Assembly: GCA_021234155.1 (NCBI GenBank)
Contig: JAJEKV010000018.1
Span: 18,558,583 to 18,622,582 of the forward strand
From: Isoetes taiwanensis
Lineage: Eukaryota; Streptophyta; Lycopodiopsida; Isoetales; Isoetaceae
Length of the DNA: 64,000 bases
Direction of reading: 5' to 3'
The translations under genes were made by a program, and so were the position numbers. Positions 20,792 to 31,770 of the stretch are shown in pieces. A model generated the notes under the pieces. That model worked only from the letters and a program-made list of their open reading frames with translations, did no database searches and was not told where the DNA came from. How positions within the stretch are numbered: the stretch's first letter is position 1; the number at the start of each line of letters is the position of its first letter.

Positions 20792-21034
20792 TGACATATT
20801 GTCAATAGAGAAATCCATCAACAAAGCCAAATACAAATAAAATACTGCAAGAAGAAAAGAAGCTAGAAAGGCGAAGTGATGTCAACTGAGTTGAGCAAAC
20901 CAGACAATTGCAATGACATATTGCTAGTAGAGAAATCCGGCAACACACAAAGCCAAATGCAAAAAGAAAACGGCAACGTATGGATAAGAAAATTAGCCCG
21001 AAAACAGAAATGATGTCAACTGAGTTGAGCAAAT
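20792..21034. repeat. Two diverged 122-bp tandem copies
   Basis: tgacatattg starts at 20,792 and 20,914, both followed by agagaaatcc, and the copies end with gatgtcaactgagttgagca. Confidence 0.8.
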
Positions 21035-23195
21035 GGAGCGCTCTAGAAAAATAGGCATAAAAGCGGCACGTATGCAAGAGGAACCTAGTACACAAGCTGA
21101 AAAGATATCATAAAACCCTTTCATTGTAAAGGAAATCAATGCCCACAAAGCTATGCCCAAAAATAGGTCCGACTACAACATAGAAATTGAAAAATAATGA
21201 TGAGGTGCATTAGAGAAACAAGGAAGGCGTCAATACGATTGGGCAATGCAATGAAGCCAAAAAGAAAACCATACCCAAGACACGAACATCTTAGTAAATG
21301 CGTAATAAAGAGAATACGTAATAAAGAGATCGAATTGACTAAAGAGAAATGAGGAAATTCGTCAAATTGATACCAGATAACCCTAACTAGAGTAGTGTTC
21401 CAGCCATGTGGTAATAGCATAACTCGCCTTCTAAGGTATCTATGCCAGCTTACAACAACATTTTGTAACCCTTCAAAAACGATGAACGTCAAAATTAACA
21501 TCTGGCTCCTGCCAATTCCAATAGAATAAAAAACAGGAAATGTAAAGAAAAGAGGCATGTATCTAGACAAATAAGCGTAACCCCATATGATGCCAAAATT
21601 GTGTTCATTAATTTCATCCCAAGAGATGGTTAACAAGGGAAAATAAAGAGAATTGGAGGAGGAAAGTGCGAGGAAATATGGATGAGAAAATCAAACAGCA
21701 CACATGAAGAGCCAACATTCAAAGCCAGAACTTTTGGAAAACTACATACCCCATCCCGATGGGCTTGTCGAAATGTAAAACCATTGAGATGAAAACTAAC
21801 CAGCAAATAAATATAGCCAAACAAATGGCGAATCTCATTGAAAAACATAAAAGCCATGACTTACGAAGCAAAACCACATATGAATAAAAAACCTAGCACC
21901 TCATAGAAAAAACAAAATGTATAGAAGTGCAATGGCAGACATGGAGAAGGCATCATGCAAAAAATGCACCAAACAAATGTTAAAACATTAGAGAACATTT
22001 AAACCCAAATGAATAACCAACTAAAACATAAGAAGATCCGGCTGAGAAGACAGCTCCTGTGGAGTAAAAGATGGAGATCGAGCATTTGAAAGAGCCAATT
22101 GCAACAAAGATGGCAAATTTAAAGCGACTCGTAGAAAAGAAGGAGATAGACCGAATCACCGGCCCTATGGCGGCTATGAGATCTGTGGATCTAGTGATTG
22201 AGCAAGGTTGAAATAAAAACCAGCGGGGAGGCAGATCTACGAGGAGTCTTGCGGCGGCCATCATCTGAATAAATCGAGTGCAAGAGCCGATTGATTGAAC
22301 TACACCGGCGTGCAAAAAGTTAATGCGATCTATAAATGGGGACCAATCGAAACAAGGCAATGGTGAAACTTATTTGTCCTATGGCAGAGGGAAGGAGAGA
22401 ACAAGGAAACTTATAGATGGGTAAGAGGGCTTATGAGTTCTTGGTGAAGTATGAAAAATCAGAGGAGATGGATGAGAATCACAAACATATTCTAAGAACG
22501 GTTTCCGGAAAGCTCGAATTGGGCAAACATCAAAAAGCAGCCAAATCGCTATCCCTGAGGAGCTGGGGCTGTCGGATGGTCTCGATACTGCCCAGAATCC
22601 TACAGGTTCAGCAGTGAGTTGGAACTCAAGAGAAATTTGCCGCTCAATCACAAGAGAATTGGAGGAGGACTAGAATATCCCGCATGCAAATGAAAAGTCC
22701 GAAGCCAAAGGGAGCAAGGATCAATCACGAATGAATAGATCTAAAACTTAATGTGCATGGACTAGATCGGCTAACTAATGTAAACCTGATCGCCTTTAAG
22801 ATGCAGCCATGCAGCAGAAATTTCCTAGCGGATAGAGCAAGAATGATCCACAAACTTACAGATCCACCAATCCTCATGTGTTACTCTATACCTGTGAGAG
22901 AACTGGGAGAAACTTAAACAATCGATATAATCATTCGATCAGAACGAAAATGGCAAAAAATAGACCAATGATTCAACTGGAAACCAAACCTGTTCCATAG
23001 CAAATGTGGACCTGGATCTCTACCACAAAAGCCCAGCATGCTCACGAAGCCATACATCAAGAGAAATGAGGTGACAGACTGTCGAGGTTTGCCGTTGTGA
23101 GGTCCAGAAATCGTTGAGCTGTGGTGCAACAGAGCTCAAATGCGATGGCGGAGGCTGGGAGTGAAAAATTAAGAGCTCCCTGGGCTGACACGAAA

Positions 23196-23296
23196 ATCGA
23201 TGAGGCAGACGTTGCATGCAGCTCCAACCCCTCTCCATTCGAGCGCACAGATCGATGAGGCAGATGTTGCATGCAGTTCCAACCCTGCTCCGTTCT
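23196..23296. repeat. Two 55-bp tandem copies
   Basis: atcgatgaggcagacgttgc at 23,196 and atcgatgaggcagatgttgc at 23,251, each followed by atgcag and tccaaccc. Confidence 0.85.
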
Positions 23297-23766
23297 TGTG
23301 CACGCCCAGCCAGTCTGGCCGAACTCCAACCAAACAGATCAGAATGGAAAAATGAAGCTCAGATCTGGATTCAGGGAAAAAGGGTTGAAAGAGGAAGCTG
23401 AAAACAGAAAAAGATGCAACATGGAAAGATCCGCCTGAACATAGTCGCAGGCGATGGAGTACCGCCACCAAGATGCCAAATCCGAGTCTGCCTCCTCAAA
23501 AATGCAGCTCTAACCACTGCAACCAAACTCGAATCATGACGAAGACGTCCCGTAGAAGCGAGGATTCGTGAATGCCACTCTGCAAGAAGTTCTAGAGAAC
23601 AAAAAAACATTAAAAGGACAAGAGAGACACAGAGGGACTGAATGGAAATGGGTGGAGCAATCCCGGTGGAACCAGCCAACAAAGGCGATGTGAAACCAGC
23701 TAGGAAAGATGGTGGTAAAGATGAAGAAAATGCCAAAAGATGAAGAGGAGCAAGATGATGAGGAGG

Positions 23767-23905
23767 GAAGCTACGAGAACGAAGAATCTTTGCTTTGTGA
23801 GAAGACGTAGATAATAAGGCTTAAAAGGCGACAATGACCTAATATATTTCGTCCTTTCCCAGAATGGCGATCCGATGGCTCGGATCGATGGGATTGGAAG
23901 CATGG
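23767..23905 (-). repeat. Terminal repeat A1 of the YR element
   Basis: The diverged partner of 17,226-17,350 in the same orientation. On the minus strand it would be the 5' end of the element. Shared landmarks are agaacgaagaat, cgacaatgacctaatata, cgtcctttc and gatggctcgga. Confidence 0.6.
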
Positions 23906-24345
23906 GATGTAGTCAGACATCTGTTTTGGACACGCCCCTCCACTTGCGTTGTACTGCAAATTCCTTGGTGGTGGGCACCATTACCACCAAACCTCTCAAC
24001 ACCTCCACTTGCTGCATCTGTCCATTCCCTCACACAGAGATGATGGGTCCATGCAGGTGTTGTTTCTATTCAAGAATGGTATAGAGATGGTTGCCTACTA
24101 TCGTGGTATTGAGTTTCAGAAAAAAATTTCACTCTCCCATAAGGATGTATCCGTCTAGGAGAAAGTAGCAGAAAATATGCCACTTATAGTGGAGGGTGGT
24201 GCCATAGCAAGGCTGGCTTGGGGCTGCCACAAGATTATTCACAAAGGCAAGGACCTTTTCAGCTCCATATATTAAATCCTCTTAGCTCCTCGCCCCTCCC
24301 ACTGCCAAATGGGTGGCATTTGCAGATTCCAAAATCTAATTGACA
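23906..24345. other. Flank of LINE remnant, nothing firm
   Basis: Probably an older part of the LINE remnant that follows, but I could not align any RT motif to it. Confidence 0.35.
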
Positions 24346-24510
24346 TGGCGTTGGCTTTGGGATAAGTTGCTTCATCCCAAAGTGTATGTATTTTGATGAC
24401 AGGTTATCCTTAGGTGCCTGGATGTTAATGCCTTGAGGTATCGCTATGATCCTGGCACGTCTGCAGTATGCCCGCTCTGCGTTTCAGACATTGAGACTAT
24501 TGCATTGTCT
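24346..24510 (+). pseudogene. LINE zf-RVT fragment
   Basis: The plus strand reads WRWLWDKLLHPKVYVF, stop codons, then QVILRCLDVNALRYRYDPG, CPLCVSDIETIALS. It matches the zf-RVT region of the LINE at 3.2-3.8 kb almost motif for motif (W.W.WDKLLHPKV, CPLC...ETI). Two adjacent in-frame stops show decay. Confidence 0.75.
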
Positions 24511-25189
24511 TTTTCATTCAACGTGAGCATCTAAGGTGCATATCCAAAAGGAAGAATGCCAGTTCGTGGTCATATATTCGCGCCGTGGAGGAGCTCTGAG
24601 AGAGGCATAAGGACTGGGATGAGGCAATCTATGCATACGCTTATTCTGTGATTCAACACGTAATTCTTCTACCAGAGCGGGATCCAACTGTTTGCAGAGT
24701 GTCTCCCAGTCTTGAGGCGGGATCAAGGTCTCAAGAGGAAACGGTTCCCAGTCAAGTGGAATGACCTTATTCTCTAGATATGTGTGGAGAGTGTTTAGAG
24801 TACCAACATACTGGAAAAACAACTGCGCATAGCGAATGCCATAATCGCGCCGTAAATGGGCTTAGGCACTATGAAGAGTCTCTTGTGTGCAGAGTGTGAT
24901 GTGTGAGTGAAGCTTCGGCATATATTCTTTTTGCAGCATGGAGGTGGCAGTTGGATCAAGAGATATTTACTATCTTTCTGGAGTAGTAAGACAACAAACT
25001 AATTGCCCTTCAAGGCTTCAGGGTGGCCTTCAGAACATTTTGCTTAAGAGTGAGCAAGATAAAAATCATGGAGGACATATGCCATAGGTTGGACAGTTCG
25101 AAAAATAAAGAATTGAAGATCTTCGCAATGGAGTAGCTGGAAGTTAGCCAAGGCACACAAAACTCCTCTTTCTTCTATGGTAAGGCTGG

Positions 25190-26518
25190 GCTAAAGATGC
25201 GAAAAATCATTAACAGTGAGAACACATTCCATTGAGCCTGATGGCACGCTGTTGAGTTTGAAACTCAGTTTGAAAACTTGTATAAAGAGCCAGAGTATTC
25301 TAAAGAAGCTGATCCTTGGCCATGAGCTGGTCCGTGAGAATTTGAACTTGAGCCTGCAATGGAGTGTGGAGAGCTTCCAATTGAGTCGTGGCCCCATGAG
25401 CCTTATTTAATTCATTATGGGTGGCAAGGAATGCACTATGCTTTTGTTGGAGCTCATCTTCAAAGTTAGCTTTCTAAGAATGTAGGTCCTGGAGCTCCTT
25501 TTTTAGGGCGTCACAGGAGGCAAGATGGTCTTTGATACCATTCATAAGCTTATCTTGAAATTCATGCAACTAAAGAATACAACCAGCTACCTGTTGCTCA
25601 TATTTGTACAAAGCTTGCCGAGAAGATTGGGGAGCATGATAATGAACCTTATGAGGAGTAGAAGCTCTAGATTGTTGTTTCGGATCTGATAATGTAGCCT
25701 TGGCAGAATGATGAAAACAAGAGATGGAAATAATAGGAGAGGTCTTGTATGAAGAGGGAACCCGAACTTCTTCCTGAACAATATTAGGGTTCTGCGGATG
25801 TGAAGTCTCCTCTATAAACTCTCTGATAGCTATGATTTTAGAAGGGACCTTACTGGTAGCTTGAGAGAGTCATTGCCTGATATGTGGAGACTATACTTGG
25901 GACCGGAAGGCACTGGTTAATGAGGTCCTAAAAATGAGCACCCATTGACGGAGTTAGGGCCAGAACCCAGGGCTTTCTAAAGATGATCAAGTTCTTCGAA
26001 TATGCGCTGCATCAAAAGTTGAGGCCAGTCAATAGACTTATCAGAATGAATAGCGACAAATTGTAGTGTTGAAAATATATTTGTTGATATAGGTCTTCTT
26101 GACAAAATGGCCAAAAAACTTTCTCCACGGAAACTTGACAAAGGACTCGTGATTCTTAGCAAAGGTGATCAATTTTGTGGAGGTAGCAGAGTAGGAGATA
26201 TGCACATATAGTGTCACATCAAAGTCTTGCAAATCCGGCCACCCCAAATAATTTGGTGCTGACAAGCTGAAAAACCTTGGAGACGAGTGCCTGATTCATA
26301 AGAATGGGAGTTTTATCCGCAAAAGTTTAATAACCCATGGAAGTACTAACTAGATGGGCCACGAATTGACGCAGTCCCCTTGGTTTGGAAACTGGAAGTT
26401 CCTGATCTGCAAAATATTTAAGACCAGCCCTAATTGCAATGACATGATTGATATCTTGCAAAGGCACAGGAAGAGTGGCAGTGGAGAAACTCACCATGGA
26501 AAAAGTTGTAGCCTCCAT
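25190..26518 (-). pseudogene. Decayed ORF with C-terminal coiled coil, likely element-encoded
   Basis: The minus strand starts with MEATTFSMVSFS at 26,518, continues through LQDINHVIAIRAGLKYFADQ and, after frame changes, KSIDWPQLLMQRIFEELDHL near 26,035. From 25,860 to 25,200 one frame runs with few breaks: IAIREFIEETS, a Ser/Pro/His-rich linker, then a long coiled coil (RQALYKYEQQVAGCIL, FQDKLMNGIKDHLASCDALK, FEDELQQKHSAFLATHNELN, LEALHTPLQAQVQILTDQLM). The stops inside the coiled coil are all TAG where CAG (Gln) would fit. I do not recognise a family; plant retroelement or transposon gag-like proteins have this composition. The part above 25,796 is repeated at 48.7-49.5 kb. Confidence 0.5.
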
Positions 26519-27036
26519 TGGTGTAGTTGCATGCAGAGTGGTGAAACAGGAAGAGGTGGCTATGGCGACGAGAACGTTGAGGTGCTGAAGGGGACGATGA
26601 GGACAAAAAGGATTTGAAGAATAGGGTTATGGCGATTCATGGTGTAGTTTATATGAAGTGCCGGTATAGAAATCGGAGCTGTTGAATAAAACAAGTGACA
26701 GGCATCGGTGAGACTAGAAGAGGAGATGAAAATGTGGCTAAGTCCCAAGACGAGGAAATTGGAGAGCACAATATCTAACCGAATACGGCAAAGGTATGCT
26801 GCTGGACATAGGTATGAGGGGAGAGAAACATAATTAAGAGTGCGACTTGGAGAGGCATAGGCTGTAATAGCGCGCGTCCAGTCTGTGAAATAATGAAAGG
26901 GGGCGAGACTTGTTGCATGGTACGGAAATCTCCTAAGAGTGTCTGTTTTAATGAGGAGAAATACTTGAAGGGATGAGGATGGGACGTGTGGAATGATGGC
27001 TGTAATGTCAGCTTGGCAGGGCGTTAAGCCGGTGGC

Positions 27037-27348
27037 CTATATAAGAGTAGAGCTAGCAGAGCAAAAAAAATCATCAGTTGAGCACCGTGGAGATGAACAA
27101 CACGATGTCAAGTAGCTGCCTTGAATGGCTGACCTACCGGATGAATAATATGGACCTCTGGAAGCTGAAAACCCATGGAATCCCCATGGATAGATGGCTG
27201 GAAGGAAATGCAGAGATGCCCCAGGTGGATGCAGATTATTTGGATGTGGTGATACATCTACAATGGCATCTCGGACAGGGATATCATATCCTGCAGTTTG
27301 TTCTGCGAGTAATCCTCAATCTTGTATGTAACCCACTTTTTCAATAAA
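27037..27348 (+). promoter_or_regulatory. TATA box and polyadenylation signal 300 bp apart
   Basis: ctatataag at 27,037-27,045 is followed by AATAAA at 27,343-27,348 and the integrase stop just beyond. The arrangement resembles the U3/R/U5 signals of a plus-strand LTR or a short transcription unit, but no LTR partner or primer-binding site was found. A matching pair lies at about 49,960-50,262. Confidence 0.35.
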
Positions 27349-27359
27349 GTCATATGGCC

Positions 27360-28560
27360 TCAAGTTTTGGTGTTTGTTTCTGTTAATAGAATAGGATTAT
27401 CAGCTTGTTTGATTTCATAAGGTTCTAACCAAAGAAGTTTGAATTTTTCAGGATGGTGTCTGCACCTGGAGTCATAAAGTAGAACTAAATCTCCTTTCTT
27501 GAACTCTTTTGTTTTAATATTTTGATTATGCCATGACTTAACTGATGTCCATCCAGGACACAAAGATAAGCATCTTTGCGAATTTCATCAAGTTGTTGAA
27601 TTTGATAAACATGTTCTCGAGAACAACCCCAGAGGATTTGGGCTAAGCGATAGCTTTGGAATCTTAGTTCGGTAGAATATATTCGAAAGACATCAATTAA
27701 AATCACAACATCAAGGCTTCTTGACCATAGACAAGTTTGACTGGTGTTTGGGCCATAGCAACCTTGTAGGTAGTTTTTCATGCCAATCTTTTCTAGAAGC
27801 ATCACAAATTTTCTTGAGAATAGAGATCAAGGTTTTTTGTTGGTGCTTTCATAAGACCATTGTCTTGGGGATGGTAAGGCATACTTTTTTTGTGATGAAT
27901 ACGAAGATAATCCGTGAGCTCCTTGATTGTATGATTCACAAAATGAACACCACGACTAACAAGTTCCACGGGACATCCAAAGTGAGTGATAATGTGTGTG
28001 TATAGAACCTGGTCGTGCTAGCTGGCTACAATGTTATCTGGGAGGGCGCAAGCTTGCCCATTTAGTGGCATAGTCCGTGAAGACAAGAATATAGTGTTCG
28101 GCTATGTAATGCGTGGGAGGATCCATGGGACCAATAAAATTTATTTACCATTTACTAAGGAAAGTGGCATGGCTACCAAGGTTAGCGGTAAGGCATCACG
28201 GCGATTGGGTTGACCGGCGTTGATGATGTCACAAGTGCGTGCATGGCGTGAGCATCTTGGAAGAGCATGAGCGAAAACTACCAAGCAGGAGTATTTTCCT
28301 TGCCGTGGTATTGCCACTAAAATGTCTGCTCCCCAAGCCTTCATGGGCTTGTTGAATTATCGTGGAATTTTTGTGAGGAAGAACACACCTTCCGAGAATC
28401 ATATCTTTGCCTCTTTTGTATGGATGGTCGGCGACCATGGTATAGTCATCGCGCTTCACCGTGAACTGTTGGTCTTGAAGACGTTGGCTCGAGTGTTTAG
28501 TGAAGACTCTCGGCGATTATTCTGATGTTTAGCCATAATGTTTTTTGTTTGGTAGACTCA
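27360..28560 (-). pseudogene. Ty3/gypsy integrase region, unit 1 (RNase H end to integrase C-terminus)
   Basis: Read from high to low coordinates: DDYTMVADHPYKRGKD and HEGLGSRHFSGNTTARKILL (H of the HHCC zinc finger), ARTCD (its cysteines), then the catalytic core (better kept in unit 2), then SVKSWHNQNIKTKEFKKGDLVLLYDSR-type integrase C-terminus with W-x-x-PYEI. The order is that of a Ty3/gypsy polyprotein. Several frame changes are present. Long terminal repeats and the RT domain were not identified. Confidence 0.82.
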
Positions 28561-29062
28561 TAGCCTTTCTTTATCATAAAGGAAGGACGGGTCCCGAGAA
28601 TAGTCGCGCTTGAAATAGTAGCATCTCTTTGTGATAACTGTACAGAAATGGGAGGGTGGATCATGAGAGAATTCTTGTACAGAGATTGAGGTGCATGAAG
28701 AATTTATAAAGGCAAATGAGAATGTGATAGTTAAATGTTTGTTTGGCGCCTACTTTGAGAAGGGTAAGCAATATTTTCATTTGGCAAGGGAACTGCTCAG
28801 TGCTTCAAAATACCACGACTTCATCCCGAATTAAAATGGATTCTGAAAGTAATATTTCCATGTCGTTGTAGTTCTGTGCCTACAAAAATGAGCAAGATAT
28901 TGGGCCACATAGATAGGTAGCAGAATGCAAGGGAAACATAGCAAAGGGGTGGCAAGGCAATGAAATTTTGGGATCCATTTTGGAGGCAGGAAGTGAGAAT
29001 TGAGCTCAAGGGAGGTGATTGAGGAATGCAACGAACTCCTTATTGCTAGGTACGAGACAATA
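28560..29062. other. Interval between integrase and F-box fragment
   Basis: No supported gene. It probably contains upstream polyprotein remains of the gypsy element, too decayed to name. Confidence 0.35.
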
Positions 29063-29540
29063 TCACGACACCTGACAAGTGCCATCATCTTGCTTGGATT
29101 GTAGGATTGGCAGTTCAAGTATCTTCAAAGATCTGGAAGTGGCTAGTGCTTGCATGCACTTGTCATTAAAGAAGTATGCATGATCTAGTACAAGCACTTG
29201 CAATCTTGCACATCCTTCAAATAGGGCTAATAATCCTACAACTATGAATGCTGAAATAATTGGAAATTCGCAATCTGCAAAGGAAAAGGATATTTTTTGC
29301 AGTTTACTGCAGTGTATAGATATGGCTTGCAAACTTGTATCAGAAAGTTTTGGAGGATATATCGAGGGCACTAGCATGGAAAGGGACTTGAGATGTGATG
29401 TGAGCAGCATGTCATCTTACCTCAAACCAACACACATACGAATTTGAAATTCTTCCAGCATCTTACAGTTGAAAAGGACAAAAGACAACCCCTCTCCGGG
29501 AGTTGTAAGGCAATTGGTAAAGGTACCTTCGAGGTTTCGA
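29063..29540 (-). pseudogene. F-box/LRR protein fragment, unit 1
   Basis: The minus strand reads GLSFVLFNCKMLEEFQIRMC, VGLR, an in-frame TAA, then MLLTSHLKSLSMLVPS, KLSDTSLQAISIHCSKLQKI, LLALFEGCARLQVLVLDHAY, RSLKILEL. These are leucine-rich repeats of the cysteine-containing type found in plant F-box/LRR proteins (L.......C..L..L.L..C). The stop is present in both units. No F-box is visible. It ends near TTGTCAGGTGTCG, which could be a splice donor. A gene piece lying among transposons suggests capture or an old nested region. Confidence 0.65.
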
Positions 29541-29699
29541 CATCTTAAACATGGACACGTACATTGAAAAAGAAGACTATCACGAAGCAAAAGCCAAACA
29601 AAAGAGTACACGAAGGCATTCCTATCAAAATATAGAAAAAGCATAAAACTTACAAACTTGGATCGATGGATATATATGCGCGGATCCGTGGCATTCTTT

Positions 29700-31770
29700 A
29701 ATCAATCTTTTGCTGTTGCATCTCTTTGCTTTTTGGTACCACGGACGCATTGTTCCACAAACCTATTCCATACCTCTTTGCTCACCTTCAATGGACGGCA
29801 GTCCTTGCCATTTCGCACCTCATGCCGCAAGTTGTCCTTGCATTGATCATGGTTTTAAATATGTAAATAAAAGGAAAAGTTAAGCATCATTAAAACAATA
29901 CACCGTAATGCCTCCACCTCTTGGCCGTAGCTTCTTGAACTCAAATTCATTCAATCCATGCCCAAAATTATCAATGATATACCTTATGGCCCTTCGCGAT
30001 GGCGAGGTTTGACTGCCTTGAGTTTTTATCAACCTCGTGGCAATATGCTTTCATAGCATTTGTTGCCTGCTCAATAAACTCTTTTCTAGGAAGGGCATGC
30101 CTTTGTAATAGTACACCTATTTACAAAGCGGTAATATATATTTTGGAGTTTAACACTAGCAATATATTGATCATCGAATAGTTGAAAACACTATTGACTA
30201 TAAATTGGAGAATACTTCAAAGCACTAATGTAAATCGATTCGGCGTGGCGAATCGCCATTCTTAACTCAAGGCGAGCATGCATGCATTGCATGCATCGCA
30301 TCGTTTTGGGCGTTCTTCCAGGTTGGGCGTTTGCTACTTATTGCGGAGTTCTTCATCGGCGTTTCATCGGTAGCTTCCTCTTCTCAGCGGTACCTTATTC
30401 TCTTTGAACCCACCCTCCCCCTTCTTTATTTTTTTATTTTTGTACAAGTTCTGTTTATCATGTTTTCCACCGATTGGGTGATGCTTTTTTTCCACCTATT
30501 GGGTGATGCTATTCTTTGGTAGGTTTCTGGTTTGTTGTGTTGGTGATGTGCGGTGGGTTGGCGGCGCCATCAGTTTTGACTTCTCCCATGGGGTTTTTGG
30601 GGCGATTCTATGCCTTATGTTTGTCTAAGCCCCTTGCGAGGAAGGCTTATCACTAGGGTTTTTCCTCGAAAACCGAACCGAGGGTAATTTTTTAATCCGT
30701 TGATAAGCTTTCGGGCAGTACATCGACCACTCATCTATTAGCATTGTATTTGTTTTGGGGTCCAAATGATATAATTGGATTTTCCCTTTATTTTTAGTGG
30801 GTAGTTCCATGTGTGCGACTATCCCACATCCCTCATTGTAGAAATCTGCTGAGATGAATGAGAAGCCTATCTATGGCTTTGTTGGTTTCATGCGGTCGCC
30901 CGGTGCAAAGAATGAAACAAAAAGGCAGAAAGAAACACTATTACCTCAGACTTGGATAGTTTTTTGAACTGAACATTGTATAATAGGTTCATCTCTTCTG
31001 GATAGTCTCGATCGTGTTTTGCCTCATTCTCGCCCTCATCAGAAGAGTGGTCAGATTTTGAATCAGAGTCACTTTCCTGCTCGAAGACTGATCCACTTAA
31101 GATAACACGTCTTTTGGAGATGACTGGATCTTTCTTCTTATTAGCTCGCTTCTTGCCTTGTCTTGATGACTCTCCCACCCCTGACATACTTTCTGAAATA
31201 CTGCTCCTCCTACATGCTTTTAGGAGTTTTAGACTACAAAATAAAGGGGAGAATCAATGGATACACAAGCAACAGAAAATAAAAAAGACAAGAACGGGAA
31301 GATGTCTAAATCCTCTGTTACATGCATGGAAGATGTCAACCAAGTAGATGTTACGATGTCAACCAAGTAGATTTAAATATTGACCATGTTTATCTTGACA
31401 CCAAATCAACGCAACAACATTTTTTAAAAAGGCTTTTTAGTAAATCAAAGCAACAACATTTTTCAAAAAGGTTCTTTATGGCAAGCAGGAGCAACTAGAA
31501 ATGCATTTAGATAGCTCAGAACTTACTTGTCAACTGAATCGTCTCTTATTTGTTGTTCTTGGCTATTTCCCAATTCCTTTTCGTTGGTCTCAAGACTTCT
31601 TCTTACAACAAAATCCTGATACATTTCGCTTGATGGCAGCCATTCGGTCTTCTCTTACCACGATCGTCACTTTGATCCCCGGTCTAATGCCCTTACCTTT
31701 ATCTTGCCCACTAGCCACTGAAACAATCAAAATGAAATCTTAAAATGGAAACTTTCACGGGAAAATAATC
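29700..31770 (-). CDS. Multi-exon transposase-like gene, unit 1
   Basis: The clearest exon runs from 31,192 to 30,945 and encodes MSGVGESSRQGKKRANKKKD, an acidic Ser/Asp/Glu region and NLLYNVQFKKLSKSE. It is preceded by TTTCAG and ends at GAG|GTAATA. An upstream exon (about 31,740-31,545) encodes EWLPS(S)EMYQDFVVRRSLET in unit 2. Downstream exons (30,110-29,690) match the better unit 2 copies. The intron between 30,944 and about 30,110 contains a fragment of the YR element family. See the unit 2 entry for the family. Confidence 0.5.
30455..30895 (+). mobile_element. Fragment of the YR element 3' region, unit 1
   Basis: Two TTCCACC..GGGTGATGC hairpin units at 30,464-30,511, then the hairpin with the TCCTCGAAAACC core at 30,645-30,708, then gatgaatgagaagcctat near 30,853, which corresponds to the end of the element at about 16,490. 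It is on the plus strand, the opposite of the main element, and lies inside an intron of a minus-strand gene. No recombinase remains. Confidence 0.65.

Larger units (their letters stand above)
16456..23905 (-). mobile_element. Candidate tyrosine-recombinase element, minus strand, about 7.4 kb
   Basis: The interval is strongly purine-rich on the plus strand throughout and includes a decayed tyrosine-recombinase gene (17,423-18,349). A segment at 23,767-23,905 recurs, diverged and in the same orientation, at 17,226-17,350 (both contain gaagctacgagaacgaagaa-like and cgacaatgacctaatata words). A second direct repeat, ggaaaggact then cgcgag then gacacaaa, occurs at 17,352-17,380 and at 16,463-16,484. 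On the minus strand the order is A1, recombinase, B1, A2, B2, the split-direct-repeat order described for Ngaro/DIRS-type YR retroelements. I found no reverse transcriptase or RNase H between 18.4 and 23.7 kb, so it may be non-autonomous, a Crypton-like DNA element, or a composite. Exact ends are uncertain. Confidence 0.55.

Noticed and set aside
17830-22360. Many minus-strand frames with apparent transmembrane segments
   Set aside because: The strand is pyrimidine-rich throughout, which gives Phe/Leu/Ser/Cys-rich frames in all registers; no family motif other than the recombinase.
18400-23700. Search for RT/RNase H of a DIRS-type element
   Set aside because: No YxDD-like or RNase H pattern could be found in minus-strand frames; not claimed.
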